A DNA stretch of 64,000 nucleotides from Corynebacterium kutscheri (GCF_000980835.1 NZ_CP011312.1:1364001-1428000); one strand, 5' to 3'. Counted from the first letter of the stretch, positions 38,088 through 47,135 are shown. The notes: generated by a model from the sequence alone, not told the origin. A program made the numbers and translations.

Positions 38088-38747
38088 CTATGAGCAACCA
38101 TCATGACCTTTAAGTAGATCAGCAAAGTTGGTAATAGTTGTTGGCACTGTAGTACCGGAGGTACGTGGTTGTGCCGTATCGGAAAAATCTGGTCCAAAAC
38201 CAGCCACCGAGACTTCAGTACGAACAATATAACTTGCTAATTCGCGTGCAGCACGAGTAATCCGATCTTGTAGTTGATTATTACCACCAAAATCTTCGGT
38301 TGCTGCAAATACTCCAGAAGGCATAATCACAGCACGCAGATAGGTAAAAAGTGGCCGTAGAGCATGATCAAGCACCAATGAATGTCGTGGAGTACCAGCA
38401 GTTGCCGCAATAATCATTGGCATTCCATTAAGAGCATTGGTACCAAGCGAATCTACAAACATCTTAAATAAACCAGAGAAACTGGCACTAAATACCGGAG
38501 TAACCGCAACTAAAGCATCAGCAGCACTAACCGCATCTTGAATTGTGCGTAGTTTTTCACTAGGAATACCGGTAGTCATAAGCTGAGCAAGATCCATGGC
38601 TAGGTCACGGATATTAATAATCTGTGTTTCTAACCCTTCACCACGTTTTGAAACCTGTGCCTCCACGCTGCCAGCAATTCGCTCGGCAAGCATAAGTGTC
38701 GTTGAAGGCACCGATAACCCGACGGCAATAACAACCAAGCGCTTCAT
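38088..38747 (-). CDS. NADPH-dependent FMN reductase, LLM-partnered (CE1759 family)
   Basis: A 219-aa flavodoxin-fold FMN reductase. FMN-binding parts are VVIAVGLSVPSTTLMLAERI, VAVTPVFSASFSGLFKMFVDSL and IIAATAGTPRHSLVLDHALRPLF. The sequence matches my memory of a reductase family named after C. efficiens CE1759, which is always found next to an LLM-type monooxygenase. It likely supplies reduced FMN to its partner; the start overlaps the partner's stop (TAATG). The substrate of the pair is unknown. Confidence 0.85.
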   Translation of the reverse strand: MKRLVVIAVGLSVPSTTLMLAERIAGSVEAQVSKRGEGLETQIINIRDLAMDLAQLMTTGIPSEKLRTIQDAVSAADALVAVTPVFSASFSGLFKMFVDSLGTNALNGMPMIIAATAGTPRHSLVLDHALRPLFTYLRAVIMPSGVFAATEDFGGNNQLQDRITRAARELASYIVRTEVSVAGFGPDFSDTAQPRTSGTTVPTTITNFADLLKGHDGCS

Positions 38748-39877
38748 TAGTCTTCCTTCACAATTTCTTCAGCAGGACGAATCTTATGATGTAACGAATC
38801 CGGTCCAGCGGCTTTCAGACTACCGTGAGTTGGTGGATCGCTTGGTACATGCGCTGGACGACGAGCCTCAAACTCCTTGCGTAAAACTGGAACGATTTCT
38901 TTACCTAAAATTTCGATCTGTTCTAGGACCACTTCCTGCGGCAAACCAGCATGATCAACCAGAAATAGCTGACGCTGGTAGTCACCGACTGCATCTGCGT
39001 AGCTAAGATAACGCTCAATAACTTGTTCCGGGGTACCGACAGTTAATGGAGTCATACGTTCAAACTCTTCTAATGACGGCCCATGTCCATATACCGGCGC
39101 GTTATCGAAATATGGCCTAAAGAAGTCCTTCGCCTTTTTCTCTGTTTCAGCAACAAAAACTTGACCGCCTAAACCGACAATCGCTTGATCTGCGCTGCCA
39201 TGGCCATAGTGCTCAAAGCGTTCACGATAAAGCTGTACCATTTGCTGAGTGTGCTCAATATTCCAGAAGATATGGTTATGGAAGAAACCATCGCCATAAA
39301 AGGCAGCCTGCTCGGCAATTTCTGGTGAACGAATTGATCCATGCCAAACAAACGGAGGAATATCATCAAGTGGACGCGGAGTAGCAGTAAATTGCTGTAG
39401 TGGAGTACGAAACTCTCCTTTCCAATTCACATTCTTCTCACGCCATAAAGTACGTAATAAATGATAATTCTCAATGGCTAACGATAATCCATTACGAATA
39501 TCTGCACCGAACCACGGATATACGGCACCAGTATTACCGCGCCCCATCATAAGATCCAGACGGCCATCTGCTAAGTGCTGTGCATAGGCATAATCTTCGG
39601 CTATCCGCACTGGGTCAGTGGTGGTAATAAGCGTCGTAGCTGTCGAGAACAAGATATTCTCGGTTTGTGCAGCTAAGTGCGCTAATAGGATGGGTGGGTT
39701 TGCCGGAGCAATAAATGGTGGGTTGTGATGCTGACCCGTAGCAAAGACATCTAGTCCAACTTCTTCTGCCTTCTTGGCCAGCTCTACCGTGTTTTTAATA
39801 CGCTCATGTTCACTAAGAACGCGACCGGTCGTAGGGTCTGGGGTAAGGTCACCGATAGTAAATATTCCGAATTGCAT
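38747..39877 (-). CDS. LLM-class flavin-dependent monooxygenase (CE1758 family)
   Basis: A 376-aa luciferase-like monooxygenase with the TIM-barrel pattern: MQFGIFTIGDLTPDP, VELAKKAEEVGLDVFATGQHHNPPF, NILFSTATTLITTTDPVRIAEDYA and ADGRLDLMMGRGNTG. The ending HGSLKAAGPDSLHHKI is typical of the CE1758 type. It is the first gene of a two-gene operon with the FMN reductase, behind a promoter with -35 TTGACA, 17-bp spacer, -10 TATGGT, 6 nt, ATG, and no leader. A 32-bp palindrome overlaps the -35. Substrate unknown; alkane sulfonate or aromatic oxidation are only guesses. Confidence 0.88.
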   Translation of the reverse strand: MQFGIFTIGDLTPDPTTGRVLSEHERIKNTVELAKKAEEVGLDVFATGQHHNPPFIAPANPPILLAHLAAQTENILFSTATTLITTTDPVRIAEDYAYAQHLADGRLDLMMGRGNTGAVYPWFGADIRNGLSLAIENYHLLRTLWREKNVNWKGEFRTPLQQFTATPRPLDDIPPFVWHGSIRSPEIAEQAAFYGDGFFHNHIFWNIEHTQQMVQLYRERFEHYGHGSADQAIVGLGGQVFVAETEKKAKDFFRPYFDNAPVYGHGPSLEEFERMTPLTVGTPEQVIERYLSYADAVGDYQRQLFLVDHAGLPQEVVLEQIEILGKEIVPVLRKEFEARRPAHVPSDPPTHGSLKAAGPDSLHHKIRPAEEIVKED

Positions 39878-39922
39878 GGGTTAACCATAACCTAAAGTTG
39901 TTGACATGTCAACAACTTTAGG
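39878..39922 (-). promoter_or_regulatory. Promoter with 32-bp perfect palindromic operator for the LLM monooxygenase operon
   Basis: The sequence from 39891 to 39922 is a perfect 32-bp palindrome (half-site CCTAAAGTTGTTGACA). Its inner half on the minus strand is the -35 TTGACA (39907-39912). A 17-bp spacer leads to -10 TATGGT (39884-39889), then 6 nt and the ATG at 39877. A repressor bound to the palindrome would cover the -35 and spacer. The end of the palindrome overlaps the stop codon of the upstream gene, so it may also act as its terminator hairpin. Confidence 0.8.
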
Positions 39923-40283
39923 GTGTCCAAGCACACGCAGCACTTATCTCCTGGTCAAGATGCCCTTCCACCGAAGTCCCATACCAGTAACTTCCTTCAC
40001 CAAGAACAGAAATAATCTTTTTAGTTACCTCGGTCAATGCTAGATCGCTACGTGAATGAACAATAACGCGATAAAGTTGTTCCGCTATTGGTGGACGCTG
40101 TTCATACTGTTCAAATTGATTAACCAGCATATTGTCAGGCTCACAGGTCAGATTCACACTATCGCCATAGACTGCAGATACCTCAAGGTCAGATATGCTA
40201 GGGATACTTTCCAAAAATTTTTGCCACTCCTTTTTGGTTAACAACACATTAATGTCTGTCGATACGTCTCGCATTTTTATCAT
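39918..40283 (-). CDS. Hypothetical protein, coupled to trmD
   Basis: I do not recognise this 121-aa protein. It is acidic, cytoplasmic, without membrane helix or signal; the N-terminal KKEWQKFLESIPSISDLEV and the central RVIVHSRSDLALTEVTKKIISVLGEGSYW suggest an alpha/beta fold. The start overlaps the trmD stop by 4 nt (ATGA), so it is probably translated with trmD. A second Met lies at codon 4. Its 3' end touches the palindrome that controls the LLM operon. Confidence 0.7.
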   Translation of the reverse strand: MIKMRDVSTDINVLLTKKEWQKFLESIPSISDLEVSAVYGDSVNLTCEPDNMLVNQFEQYEQRPPIAEQLYRVIVHSRSDLALTEVTKKIISVLGEGSYWYGTSVEGHLDQEISAACAWTP

Positions 40284-41134
40284 TGCACTACCTTTTTATC
40301 TTCTTCACTAAGATCAAGAGCATCCAACAATTCCGGGCGACGCTGTTTTGTACGCAGTAGTGACTGCTCACGACGCCATTTTTCAACCAAGCCATGATTA
40401 CCGCTTGTTAAAACATCAGGCACCAATAACCCCCGCCACTGACGCGGCTTGGTATAACTAGGCCCTTCCAACAGACCATCAGAAAAACTATCTTGTTCAT
40501 GCGAACATTTATTGCCTAATACCCCAGGAATTAATCGCACCACAGCCTCAGCAATGACCAGCACTGCAACTTCGCCACCGATAAGCACATAATCGCCAAT
40601 AGAAACCTCACGAACCCGATACCGATTTTTCGCATCCTCAATAACCCGCTGATCAATACCTTCATATCGTCCGCACGCAAAAACAATATGTTTTTCTCTA
40701 CTCCATGCCTGCGCATCCACTTGACTAAATGGTGTTCCAGCAGGGGTAGGAACAATCAATAAAGGCAGCTCTGCATCTTCTTGTTCCTGAACATCAAGAG
40801 CTACTTCATAACCGGAAAACTCAGCACCATTCAGTTCGTCATGACGCAATTGATTACGATGTTCTTGTGCACTACCTAACTGGTGTGACTGCGCTACTAC
40901 TCCACCACCAGCAGCCACATCATCAAGCGCTGGACCCCATACAGTAGGCTTCATCACCATTCCCGGCCCACCACCAAAAGGAGTATCATCAACAGATTTA
41001 TGCACATCTGTTGCCCATAACCGCAGGTCGTGAACACCGATCGAAAGAATATTTTTCTCAATCGCTTTTCCTAGTAGCGCATAACGCAAAGGATCCAAAT
41101 ACTCAGGAAAAATAGTTACTACATCAATGCGCAT
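40280..41134 (-). CDS. trmD: tRNA (guanine-N1)-methyltransferase
   Basis: SPOUT methyltransferase that makes m1G37 in tRNA and prevents frameshifting. Conserved parts: MRIDVVTIFPEYLDPL, DTPFGGGPGMVMKP, FACGRYEGIDQRV, IGDYVLIGGEVAVLVIAEAVVRLIPGVLGN. At 284 aa it is longer than the ~250-aa E. coli type because of an insertion of about 40 residues between DDVAAGGG and ADAE-type PTPAGTPFSQ (residues ~60-115). Such insertions occur in corynebacteria as I recall. Start follows the rimM stop by 3 bp. Confidence 0.96.
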   Translation of the reverse strand: MRIDVVTIFPEYLDPLRYALLGKAIEKNILSIGVHDLRLWATDVHKSVDDTPFGGGPGMVMKPTVWGPALDDVAAGGGVVAQSHQLGSAQEHRNQLRHDELNGAEFSGYEVALDVQEQEDAELPLLIVPTPAGTPFSQVDAQAWSREKHIVFACGRYEGIDQRVIEDAKNRYRVREVSIGDYVLIGGEVAVLVIAEAVVRLIPGVLGNKCSHEQDSFSDGLLEGPSYTKPRQWRGLLVPDVLTSGNHGLVEKWRREQSLLRTKQRRPELLDALDLSEEDKKVVQ

Positions 41135-41137
41135 AAA

Positions 41138-41662
41138 TTAAAGCTCCAATAAACCATCAGGCGGAGTAATCATGCAGGTACCAGTCTCAAGGTCTACTTC
41201 AGGCACAATCGCATGAACAAAAGGAATGAGTACGTCTTTACTACCTTGTCCACGATCATAGAGTTCAACCTCTAAAATCTCACCTGCTGGCCCATGGATA
41301 ACTCCAGTAACCACACCAATTTCTTGGTTGTGATCATGTAAATTGATCACTTTGAGACCTTCTAGCTCATGATCATAAAAGCCTTCTTCATCCTCAGCTT
41401 TTTCTAGTGGAGCAGCAAAAAATTGGGTGCCGCGCAAGGTATCGGCGGTGGTTCGATCTGAGACTTCCTCGAACTTAATCAACATCCGATTCTGGTGATA
41501 GCGCGTCGAAGCAATAGTAAGACTATGTTGTTTTGTCCCTTGCTTTCCGGTGAGTACTTCACCAAGTGCAAAACGAATTTCTGGCTCGTCGGTAGTAACC
41601 TCTACCGATACTTCGCCTTTTATCCCATGGGATTTAATTACCCGACCAATCATTAACTCCAT
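41138..41662 (-). CDS. rimM: 16S rRNA processing protein RimM
   Basis: 30S assembly factor. PRC-barrel and RimM-N domains: MELMIGRVIKSHGIKGEVSVEV, FALGEVLTGKQG, LRGTQFFAAPLEKAEDEEGFYDHELEGLKV, and VLIPFVHAIVPEVDLETG. I start at ATG 41662; an upstream ATG at 41698 would add 12 residues that look unlike the family, and a third Met lies three codons later. 174 aa. Just before trmD. Confidence 0.95.
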   Translation of the reverse strand: MELMIGRVIKSHGIKGEVSVEVTTDEPEIRFALGEVLTGKQGTKQHSLTIASTRYHQNRMLIKFEEVSDRTTADTLRGTQFFAAPLEKAEDEEGFYDHELEGLKVINLHDHNQEIGVVTGVIHGPAGEILEVELYDRGQGSKDVLIPFVHAIVPEVDLETGTCMITPPDGLLEL

Positions 41663-41741
41663 AGCGACTAAGGGTAGCAGGTAGCTAATCCCCCGCATGC
41701 TCAGGCAACAAAAGAATTCTCCCCACGATTCTTTTCATCTC

Positions 41742-41758
41742 ACTACAATCGCTGTAGT
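41742..41758 (+). promoter_or_regulatory. Inverted repeat upstream of the cupin gene
   Basis: ACTACA-ATCGC-TGTAGT, 6-bp arms with a 5-nt spacer, 30 bp before the cupin ATG. It recalls BlaI/CopY-type operators (TACA...TGTA) but with longer spacing, so the regulator is open. Confidence 0.4.
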
Positions 41759-41787
41759 AGACCCTATTCAAATATATAAGGAACCTC

Positions 41788-42180
41788 ATGAGTGATATCC
41801 CCACCAATCAACCCAGCACTTTCGGAGATGCTGTAACCACTATTGATTCTATGGCAATTATCGACGTTCTTAGCAATGCACCAGCAGCCAATCCCGAACG
41901 AAAAGTTCCTGCAGTTACCCGCCTACTTTCTGGCAAAGGTGCAAATCTCATTGCCTTCAATTTTGCTCCTGGCCAGCGGTTAGCTGATCATAAAGCAGCA
42001 CATCCAATTACTGTGCAGTGTCTTACTGGTACCCTAGATTTCAGCGTAGCCGAAGAAACCATCCGGCTTCATCCAGGGATGATCATTCACCTTGAAAAGC
42101 TTGTGGTGCACCGAGTTGATTGCCCTAATGATGCAGCAGAAAACAATATTTTGTTACTAACAATGCTCACTAATGAGTGA
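41788..42180 (+). CDS. Cupin domain protein
   Basis: A 130-aa single-domain cupin: the two motifs are visible as PGQRLADHKAAHPITVQCLTGTLDF (HxxxH-like metal residues) and HPGMIIHLEKLVVHRVDCPND. Probably binds a metal and a small ligand; the reaction is unknown. AAGGA precedes the ATG by 5 nt. It is divergent from rimM and convergent with rpsP, with an operator-like repeat in the promoter. Confidence 0.8.
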   Translation: MSDIPTNQPSTFGDAVTTIDSMAIIDVLSNAPAANPERKVPAVTRLLSGKGANLIAFNFAPGQRLADHKAAHPITVQCLTGTLDFSVAEETIRLHPGMIIHLEKLVVHRVDCPNDAAENNILLLTMLTNE

Positions 42181-42270
42181 AAACTAACCGTTCTATAACC
42201 TAGTTTTCTGGATTACATGAAGTAATTTTCACAACCTGTATTACAACACAATTCTCTTAGGTAGAAATAC

Positions 42271-42308
42271 AAAAATCCGCTCTTCCTTCATTGAAAGAGC
42301 GGAATTTT
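42271..42308 (-). terminator. Terminator of rpsP
   Basis: 9-bp stem TCCGCTCTT / AAGAGCGGA with an 8-10-nt loop; on the minus strand followed by TTTTTG. A/T runs on both sides make it bidirectional for the convergent cupin gene. Confidence 0.85.
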
Positions 42309-42326
42309 AGCTATATTCGGCAAAGA

Positions 42327-42794
42327 TTACTCTGCAGATTCCTCAGCAGGAGCCTCTTCAGCAGTCTTCTCTGCCTCGGCAGCAGCCTTAGCGGCAGCAT
42401 CTGCCTTAGCCTTGCGCTTCTTCTCAGTTACAGCTTCAGCGGTAGGACCTTCATTAGCCTCAGCAAGAGCCTGGTTGAATAGCTCAAGTTTGCTTGGCTT
42501 AGGCTCAGCAACCTTCAACGTACCCTCAGCGCCTTCAAGCCCCTTGAACTTCTGCCAATCACCAGTTACCTTCAGCAAAGCAAGAACAGGCTCGGTTGGC
42601 TGTGCACCAACACCTAGCCAGTACTGAGCACGCTCAGAATCAATCTTGATAACAGAAGGATCCTGCTTTGGCTCATAAATGCCAATGTTTTCAATAACCT
42701 TGCCATCGCGACGAGTACGAGCGTCAGCAACAACGATGCGATAGTGCGGGGTACGGATCTTACCCAAACGCTGGAGCTTGATCTTTACAGCCAT
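42327..42794 (-). CDS. rpsP: 30S ribosomal protein S16
   Basis: S16 of the small subunit. The first 85 residues match the family: [47 protein letters not shown] region (key parts only), and [18 protein letters not shown]. The C-terminal ~70 residues are a Lys/Ala/Glu-rich tail with no homology in E. coli but common in actinobacterial S16. ATG at 42794 is the family start. Followed by rimM and trmD after a gap with the cupin gene on the other strand. Confidence 0.97.
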   Translation of the reverse strand: MAVKIKLQRLGKIRTPHYRIVVADARTRRDGKVIENIGIYEPKQDPSVIKIDSERAQYWLGVGAQPTEPVLALLKVTGDWQKFKGLEGAEGTLKVAEPKPSKLELFNQALAEANEGPTAEAVTEKKRKAKADAAAKAAAEAEKTAEEAPAEESAE

Positions 42795-43311
42795 AATATG
42801 TTCCTTTTCGGTCACTGGGCAGTTCAGCCACTGTCACGGTTGCAACAGCCGGTTCAGCCCTTTAATAAAACTGTGGTGACTGATCACCGCTCGACCGGAG
42901 TCGGTTACGGCAGTTCACAGTTAATACCTGCTATTTCTACAATTAACAACAAAATAAGTGCGTAAACAAAAACTACTCACTTTTACTTGCCTTAAAAATA
43001 AAGAGAAACAACCTAAAAAACTATAGCGATAACCATGACCGTAAGCAAAAAACTCTGGTTTTCTTTTAACCACTACACACACTATGACTCGCTTAAAACA
43101 AAAACAGTTACCCCATAATCTGCTTCTTAGATTAATTATCGACGATCTTTCTCACGCCACCGCTTTCACAATCTGTTCCAGGCATTAACCCTATTAAAAT
43201 GAACTTTATCTTAGGTTGCTAGGTAATAAACTTTTTAAACCTGCTACGTTAATCAACACTGGCTTAATATAAACGCATCACTTCAGTTTTATTGACTTAC
43301 CAACTCTTTCT
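42795..43311. other. AT-rich intergenic region between rpsP and the acyltransferase gene
   Basis: About 515 bp between divergent genes. Near rpsP it holds a small inverted repeat (GGTGA-CTGA-TCACC, 42875-42888) that would lie in its leader. The remainder is very AT-rich; I see no ORF or RNA gene. Confidence 0.5.
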
Positions 43312-45471
43312 ATGACTACCCTTAACGATCGTTCTGTTTCTTCGTGCGTACCATCTTCTATCCCACACTATCGCTTCGATTTAGATGGGTTACGTGGTTT
43401 AGCAATCGCATTAGTTGTTATCTTCCATGTTTATGTAGGACGAGTCTCTGGTGGTGTTGACGTATTTCTTTTACTATCTGGATATTTTTTCTTAGGCTCA
43501 CAACTTCGCTACGCAGCAAAACAAAAGGCGAATCTTAACCCTTGGTGGCCATTATGGCGTACTATTCGCCGACTAGTACCAGCACTGATCATTACTCTCG
43601 GTGGCACTACCGTATTGATTCATTACTTCACCCCTGAGCTAAAAAGCATAGAGTTTTTCCGCCAAATTCAAGCTAGTCTGCTTTACTACCAAAATTTGGA
43701 ACTCACCTGGCAAAATGCCGATTATGCAGTAGCAGATGCCACCACTAGCGCCCTGCAACATTTATGGTCGATGTCGGTACAAGGGCAGTTTTATCTTTGC
43801 GCTATTGTTTTTACCACCGTTATTACCCTGCTACACCGATTAACACATAAAAAACTCAACTCAACAGTATCTGGTTCAATTATTGCCCTAGTTAGCTTTG
43901 GCAGCTTCTTTTATGCAGCGCGTTATGGAATCTGGTCACCGCCCGAAAACTATTACAATCTATTATCCCGGCTCTGGGAATTTGGACTAGGAGCACTTGC
44001 TGCAATCTATGCCAACCAGTTGTTTATAAAAAATAAAACGATTGCAGCCCTTCTTAGCTGTATCGGCCTCATAATGATTATGAGCACCGGTTTGCTTATT
44101 CTCGACACCGCAGCTTTTCCGGGACCACTAACCCTACTGCCTATTACTGGCGCGCTATTAGTTATCATCGGCGGTACTACTGCTAACCAAATTAGTTCTA
44201 TATTGTCATCAGGTTCCTGCCAATTTATGGGCACTATTGCTTATAGCCTCTATTTATGGCATTGGCCGCTACTTATTATTGCTACCAGTTACTTCGGTGA
44301 TACTTTATCTCAAACGGTACTGGGTACCATCGTCATAGCAGTCTCGGTCATTTTAGCTTATGCAACCTATAAGCTCATCGAGCAACCACTGATGCAAAAA
44401 GGTCATCGACCTAGTCGCTATGAATCTGGTTTTAGAGAAGGAGTAGCTAATTTTGCCACTACTTATTCTGCCAAAGCCGCCAGTATCGCCGGTGTATTCA
44501 TCACCCTTATTGGTTATTCCTTATATACCCAACTACCCCAATTTTCTGCGCGCGTACAAGCCGCCAATGAAATCAATCTTAACGACGATACACATTATCC
44601 AGGGGTCATGGCATGGTATGGGCAGCCAGCAACTATAAATGTTGCGCCGCAACCTGATCCTAGCCTTATCGGTAGCGTATATCCTAAAGCTGGTGCCGAT
44701 GGCTGCATAGTAGGACGCAATGAAAATTATGATGTATTCCGCACAACCGGTCACCATGGTAAAGACTGTTCCTATGGCGATACTAGTTCCGAAACTGTAG
44801 TAATACTTGCTGGTGGTTCACATGCGGAGCAGTGGCTTGAACCACTACATGAGTTAGGGCTAAAACATAATTTCAAAATCATTCCTTTGCTGCGCCAAGA
44901 ATGTCCCATTATCAGTGGAATTCCTGGAACGCTCAGCACTACGTGCCTGCGTTGGAGTGAATTAGCCATCCACAAAATCGTCGAATTGCAACCGGCGGTA
45001 GTTATCTCCACGTCGACTCGTCCTAGCGGTGCCCATGGATTAGGTCTCGATACCGTACCAGAGGGATACGCTCAATTTTGGCAACGGTTGTTTTGGAACG
45101 AAATTCCATTTTTAGGCTTACGTGATAATCCATGGACTTTTAATTCTGATGGAGATCCTTTCAACCTCAGCTTATGTTTGATATCTTCTAGTCCTTCCGA
45201 ATCCTGTTCTATCCCGCGTGATTCTTTCTATTCCACATATGATCCAGCGCAGAAATACGCTGCTCTATATCTGAATATGACCTTTGTGGATACCGCAGAT
45301 TGGTTCTGTACCAAAGAATCCTGTCCTGCGATTATTGGAAATATAGTAGTTTATCGGGATCAAAACCATATTTCTAATGCATTTGCTGCCTCTACAGCAC
45401 CTCTTATTTGGCGTCATCTTCGTCCTTTTATTACTACCGCTAACACAGTGAGCAATATGGACAAATACTAA
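43312..45471 (+). CDS. Acyltransferase 3 fused to a C-terminal SGNH domain (OafA-type)
   Basis: A 719-aa membrane O-acyltransferase. The N-terminal AT3 domain (residues ~20-390) has about ten membrane segments, the RFDLDGLRG start and the catalytic His in FHVYVG (His39). After an eleventh helix (~400) the C-terminal extracytoplasmic SGNH domain has the nucleophile in LAGGSHAEQW (Ser503) and the Asp-x-x-His pair in YRDQNHISNAF (Asp683, His686). Such fusions acetylate surface polysaccharides or glycolipids; in corynebacteria arabinogalactan or trehalose corynomycolates are candidates, which is inference. No ribosome-binding site or clear -10 is visible. Neighbours are ribosomal genes, so it looks like a cell-envelope insertion in this locus. 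Confidence 0.88.
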   Translation: MTTLNDRSVSSCVPSSIPHYRFDLDGLRGLAIALVVIFHVYVGRVSGGVDVFLLLSGYFFLGSQLRYAAKQKANLNPWWPLWRTIRRLVPALIITLGGTTVLIHYFTPELKSIEFFRQIQASLLYYQNLELTWQNADYAVADATTSALQHLWSMSVQGQFYLCAIVFTTVITLLHRLTHKKLNSTVSGSIIALVSFGSFFYAARYGIWSPPENYYNLLSRLWEFGLGALAAIYANQLFIKNKTIAALLSCIGLIMIMSTGLLILDTAAFPGPLTLLPITGALLVIIGGTTANQISSILSSGSCQFMGTIAYSLYLWHWPLLIIATSYFGDTLSQTVLGTIVIAVSVILAYATYKLIEQPLMQKGHRPSRYESGFREGVANFATTYSAKAASIAGVFITLIGYSLYTQLPQFSARVQAANEINLNDDTHYPGVMAWYGQPATINVAPQPDPSLIGSVYPKAGADGCIVGRNENYDVFRTTGHHGKDCSYGDTSSETVVILAGGSHAEQWLEPLHELGLKHNFKIIPLLRQECPIISGIPGTLSTTCLRWSELAIHKIVELQPAVVISTSTRPSGAHGLGLDTVPEGYAQFWQRLFWNEIPFLGLRDNPWTFNSDGDPFNLSLCLISSSPSESCSIPRDSFYSTYDPAQKYAALYLNMTFVDTADWFCTKESCPAIIGNIVVYRDQNHISNAFAASTAPLIWRHLRPFITTANTVSNMDKY

Positions 45472-45473
45472 TT

Positions 45474-45527
45474 AAAAAACCAGTTTTCTTCCTAGCTAAG
45501 TTCACCTGGAAAGAAAACCGGTTTTTA
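45474..45527. terminator. Bidirectional terminator between the acyltransferase gene and ffh
   Basis: 13-bp stem AACCAGTTTTCTT / AAGAAAACCGGTT (one G-U pair), with A runs before and TTTTTAT after. Confidence 0.85.
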
Positions 45528-45539
45528 TCTGTTCAGCAG

Positions 45540-47135
45540 TTATTTCTTGCCTTGACCAAAGTCAAGGTTATTAAGGTCAATATTTTCAAAACCTTTTGGC
45601 ATCTTCATGCCGCCAAGCCCAGGCATTCCACCCTGATTTTCCATCTGTTGTTGCAGTTTTTGTAGCTCTGCCATGTTGGGCATACCCGGCATGGCACCTG
45701 GCATACCACCGCGGCGCTGCTTAACTGGCTTACGTTTACCGTTTTTACCTTTTCGCCCTTTTGGTTTCTTCTTAGTCGCTGATCCGCTACCACCCATACC
45801 AAATTGGCCAGCCATTTGCCCCATCATCTTCTTAGCATCATTAAAACGCTCAATAAGTTGATTGACCTCAGCTACCGAAACACCAGAACCGTTGGCAATG
45901 CGCTTGCGTCTCGAAGCATTAAGAATCTTTGGATTTTGTCGCTCTTGTGGGGTCATGCCACGAATAATCGCCTGAATACGGTCGAGTTGTTTCTCATCAA
46001 CCATGTCTGCCATCTGCGACATTTGTTTACCACCAGGCAACATTTTTAGAAGGTTGCCGATCGGCCCCATACGTCGGATCATCAACATCTGATTTAAGAA
46101 GTCTTCTAAGGTAAGCTCGCCTGACTGCAACTTAGCCGCAGTCTCCATAGCTTGTTCCTGATCAAGAGACTTCTCTGCTTGCTCGATAAGGCTAAGCACA
46201 TCGCCCATACCCAAAATACGGCTAGCCATACGATCTGGATGGAAGGCATCAAAATCTTCTAGCTTTTCACCAGTAGAGGCAAACATAATTGGCTTGCCGG
46301 TTACTTCGCGAATAGATAATGCTGCACCACCACGGGCGTCACCATCAAGTTTTGTCAGTACAACGCCGGTGAAATCTACCCCGTCGCGAAAAGCTTCCGC
46401 AGTATTGACCGCATCTTGGCCGATCATCGCATCAATAACAAAAAGAACTTCATCCGGGTTAATAGCATCGCGAATGCTACGTGCCTGATTCATTAATTCT
46501 TCGTCAATGCCTAGACGACCTGCGGTATCAACAATAACCACATCATGGTGGGTACGCTTGGCTTCTTCAATACCACGGCGTGCTACATCTACTGGATCAC
46601 CATGAGAAGTTCCCATCTCATGTTCTAGTGAATCAATGCTGGTTCCGGGATCCGGTGCGAAAGTAACCACACCGGCGCGTTCACCAACAATTTGTAATTG
46701 TGACACAGCCCCTGGGCGTTGAAGATCACAGGCAACCAACATGGGAGTATGCCCTTTTTCGGCAAGGTATTTAGCTAATTTACCCGCCAAAGTGGTTTTA
46801 CCTGCACCTTGTAAACCAGCCAACATAATAACTGTCGGTGGGTTTTTCGCTAGATTTAGCCGACGGGTCTGCCCACCCAAAATATTGGTGAGTTCTTCAT
46901 CAACGATTTTAATAACCTGTTGCGAAGGATTAAGCGCTTTAGAAACTAACGTGCCTAATGCACGCTCTTTGATTCGCGCGACAAAGGTACGAACCACTGG
47001 CAAAGAAACGTCTGCTTCTAAAAGTGCCAGGCGAATTTCACGGGTAACGGCATTAACGTCAGCCTCGGTGACCTTACCTTTAGAACTGAGACCAGAAAGA
47101 ACTGAGCCTAGACGATCTGACAGTGATTCAAACAC
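45540..47135 (-). CDS. ffh: Signal recognition particle protein Ffh (SRP54)
   Basis: SRP GTPase that binds signal sequences and 4.5S RNA and delivers ribosomes to FtsY. NG domain with GLQGAGKTTLAGKLAKYL (P-loop), VDTAGRLGIDEELM and TKLDGDARGGAALS; M domain after about residue 330 with GGSGSATKKKPKGRKGKNGK and a Met/Gly-rich end. GTG at 47135 has AAGGAG 10 nt upstream. It follows glnD by 43 bp; this adjacency of srp and glnD is known in C. glutamicum. Confidence 0.97.
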   Translation of the reverse strand: MFESLSDRLGSVLSGLSSKGKVTEADVNAVTREIRLALLEADVSLPVVRTFVARIKERALGTLVSKALNPSQQVIKIVDEELTNILGGQTRRLNLAKNPPTVIMLAGLQGAGKTTLAGKLAKYLAEKGHTPMLVACDLQRPGAVSQLQIVGERAGVVTFAPDPGTSIDSLEHEMGTSHGDPVDVARRGIEEAKRTHHDVVIVDTAGRLGIDEELMNQARSIRDAINPDEVLFVIDAMIGQDAVNTAEAFRDGVDFTGVVLTKLDGDARGGAALSIREVTGKPIMFASTGEKLEDFDAFHPDRMASRILGMGDVLSLIEQAEKSLDQEQAMETAAKLQSGELTLEDFLNQMLMIRRMGPIGNLLKMLPGGKQMSQMADMVDEKQLDRIQAIIRGMTPQERQNPKILNASRRKRIANGSGVSVAEVNQLIERFNDAKKMMGQMAGQFGMGGSGSATKKKPKGRKGKNGKRKPVKQRRGGMPGAMPGMPNMAELQKLQQQMENQGGMPGLGGMKMPKGFENIDLNNLDFGQGKK

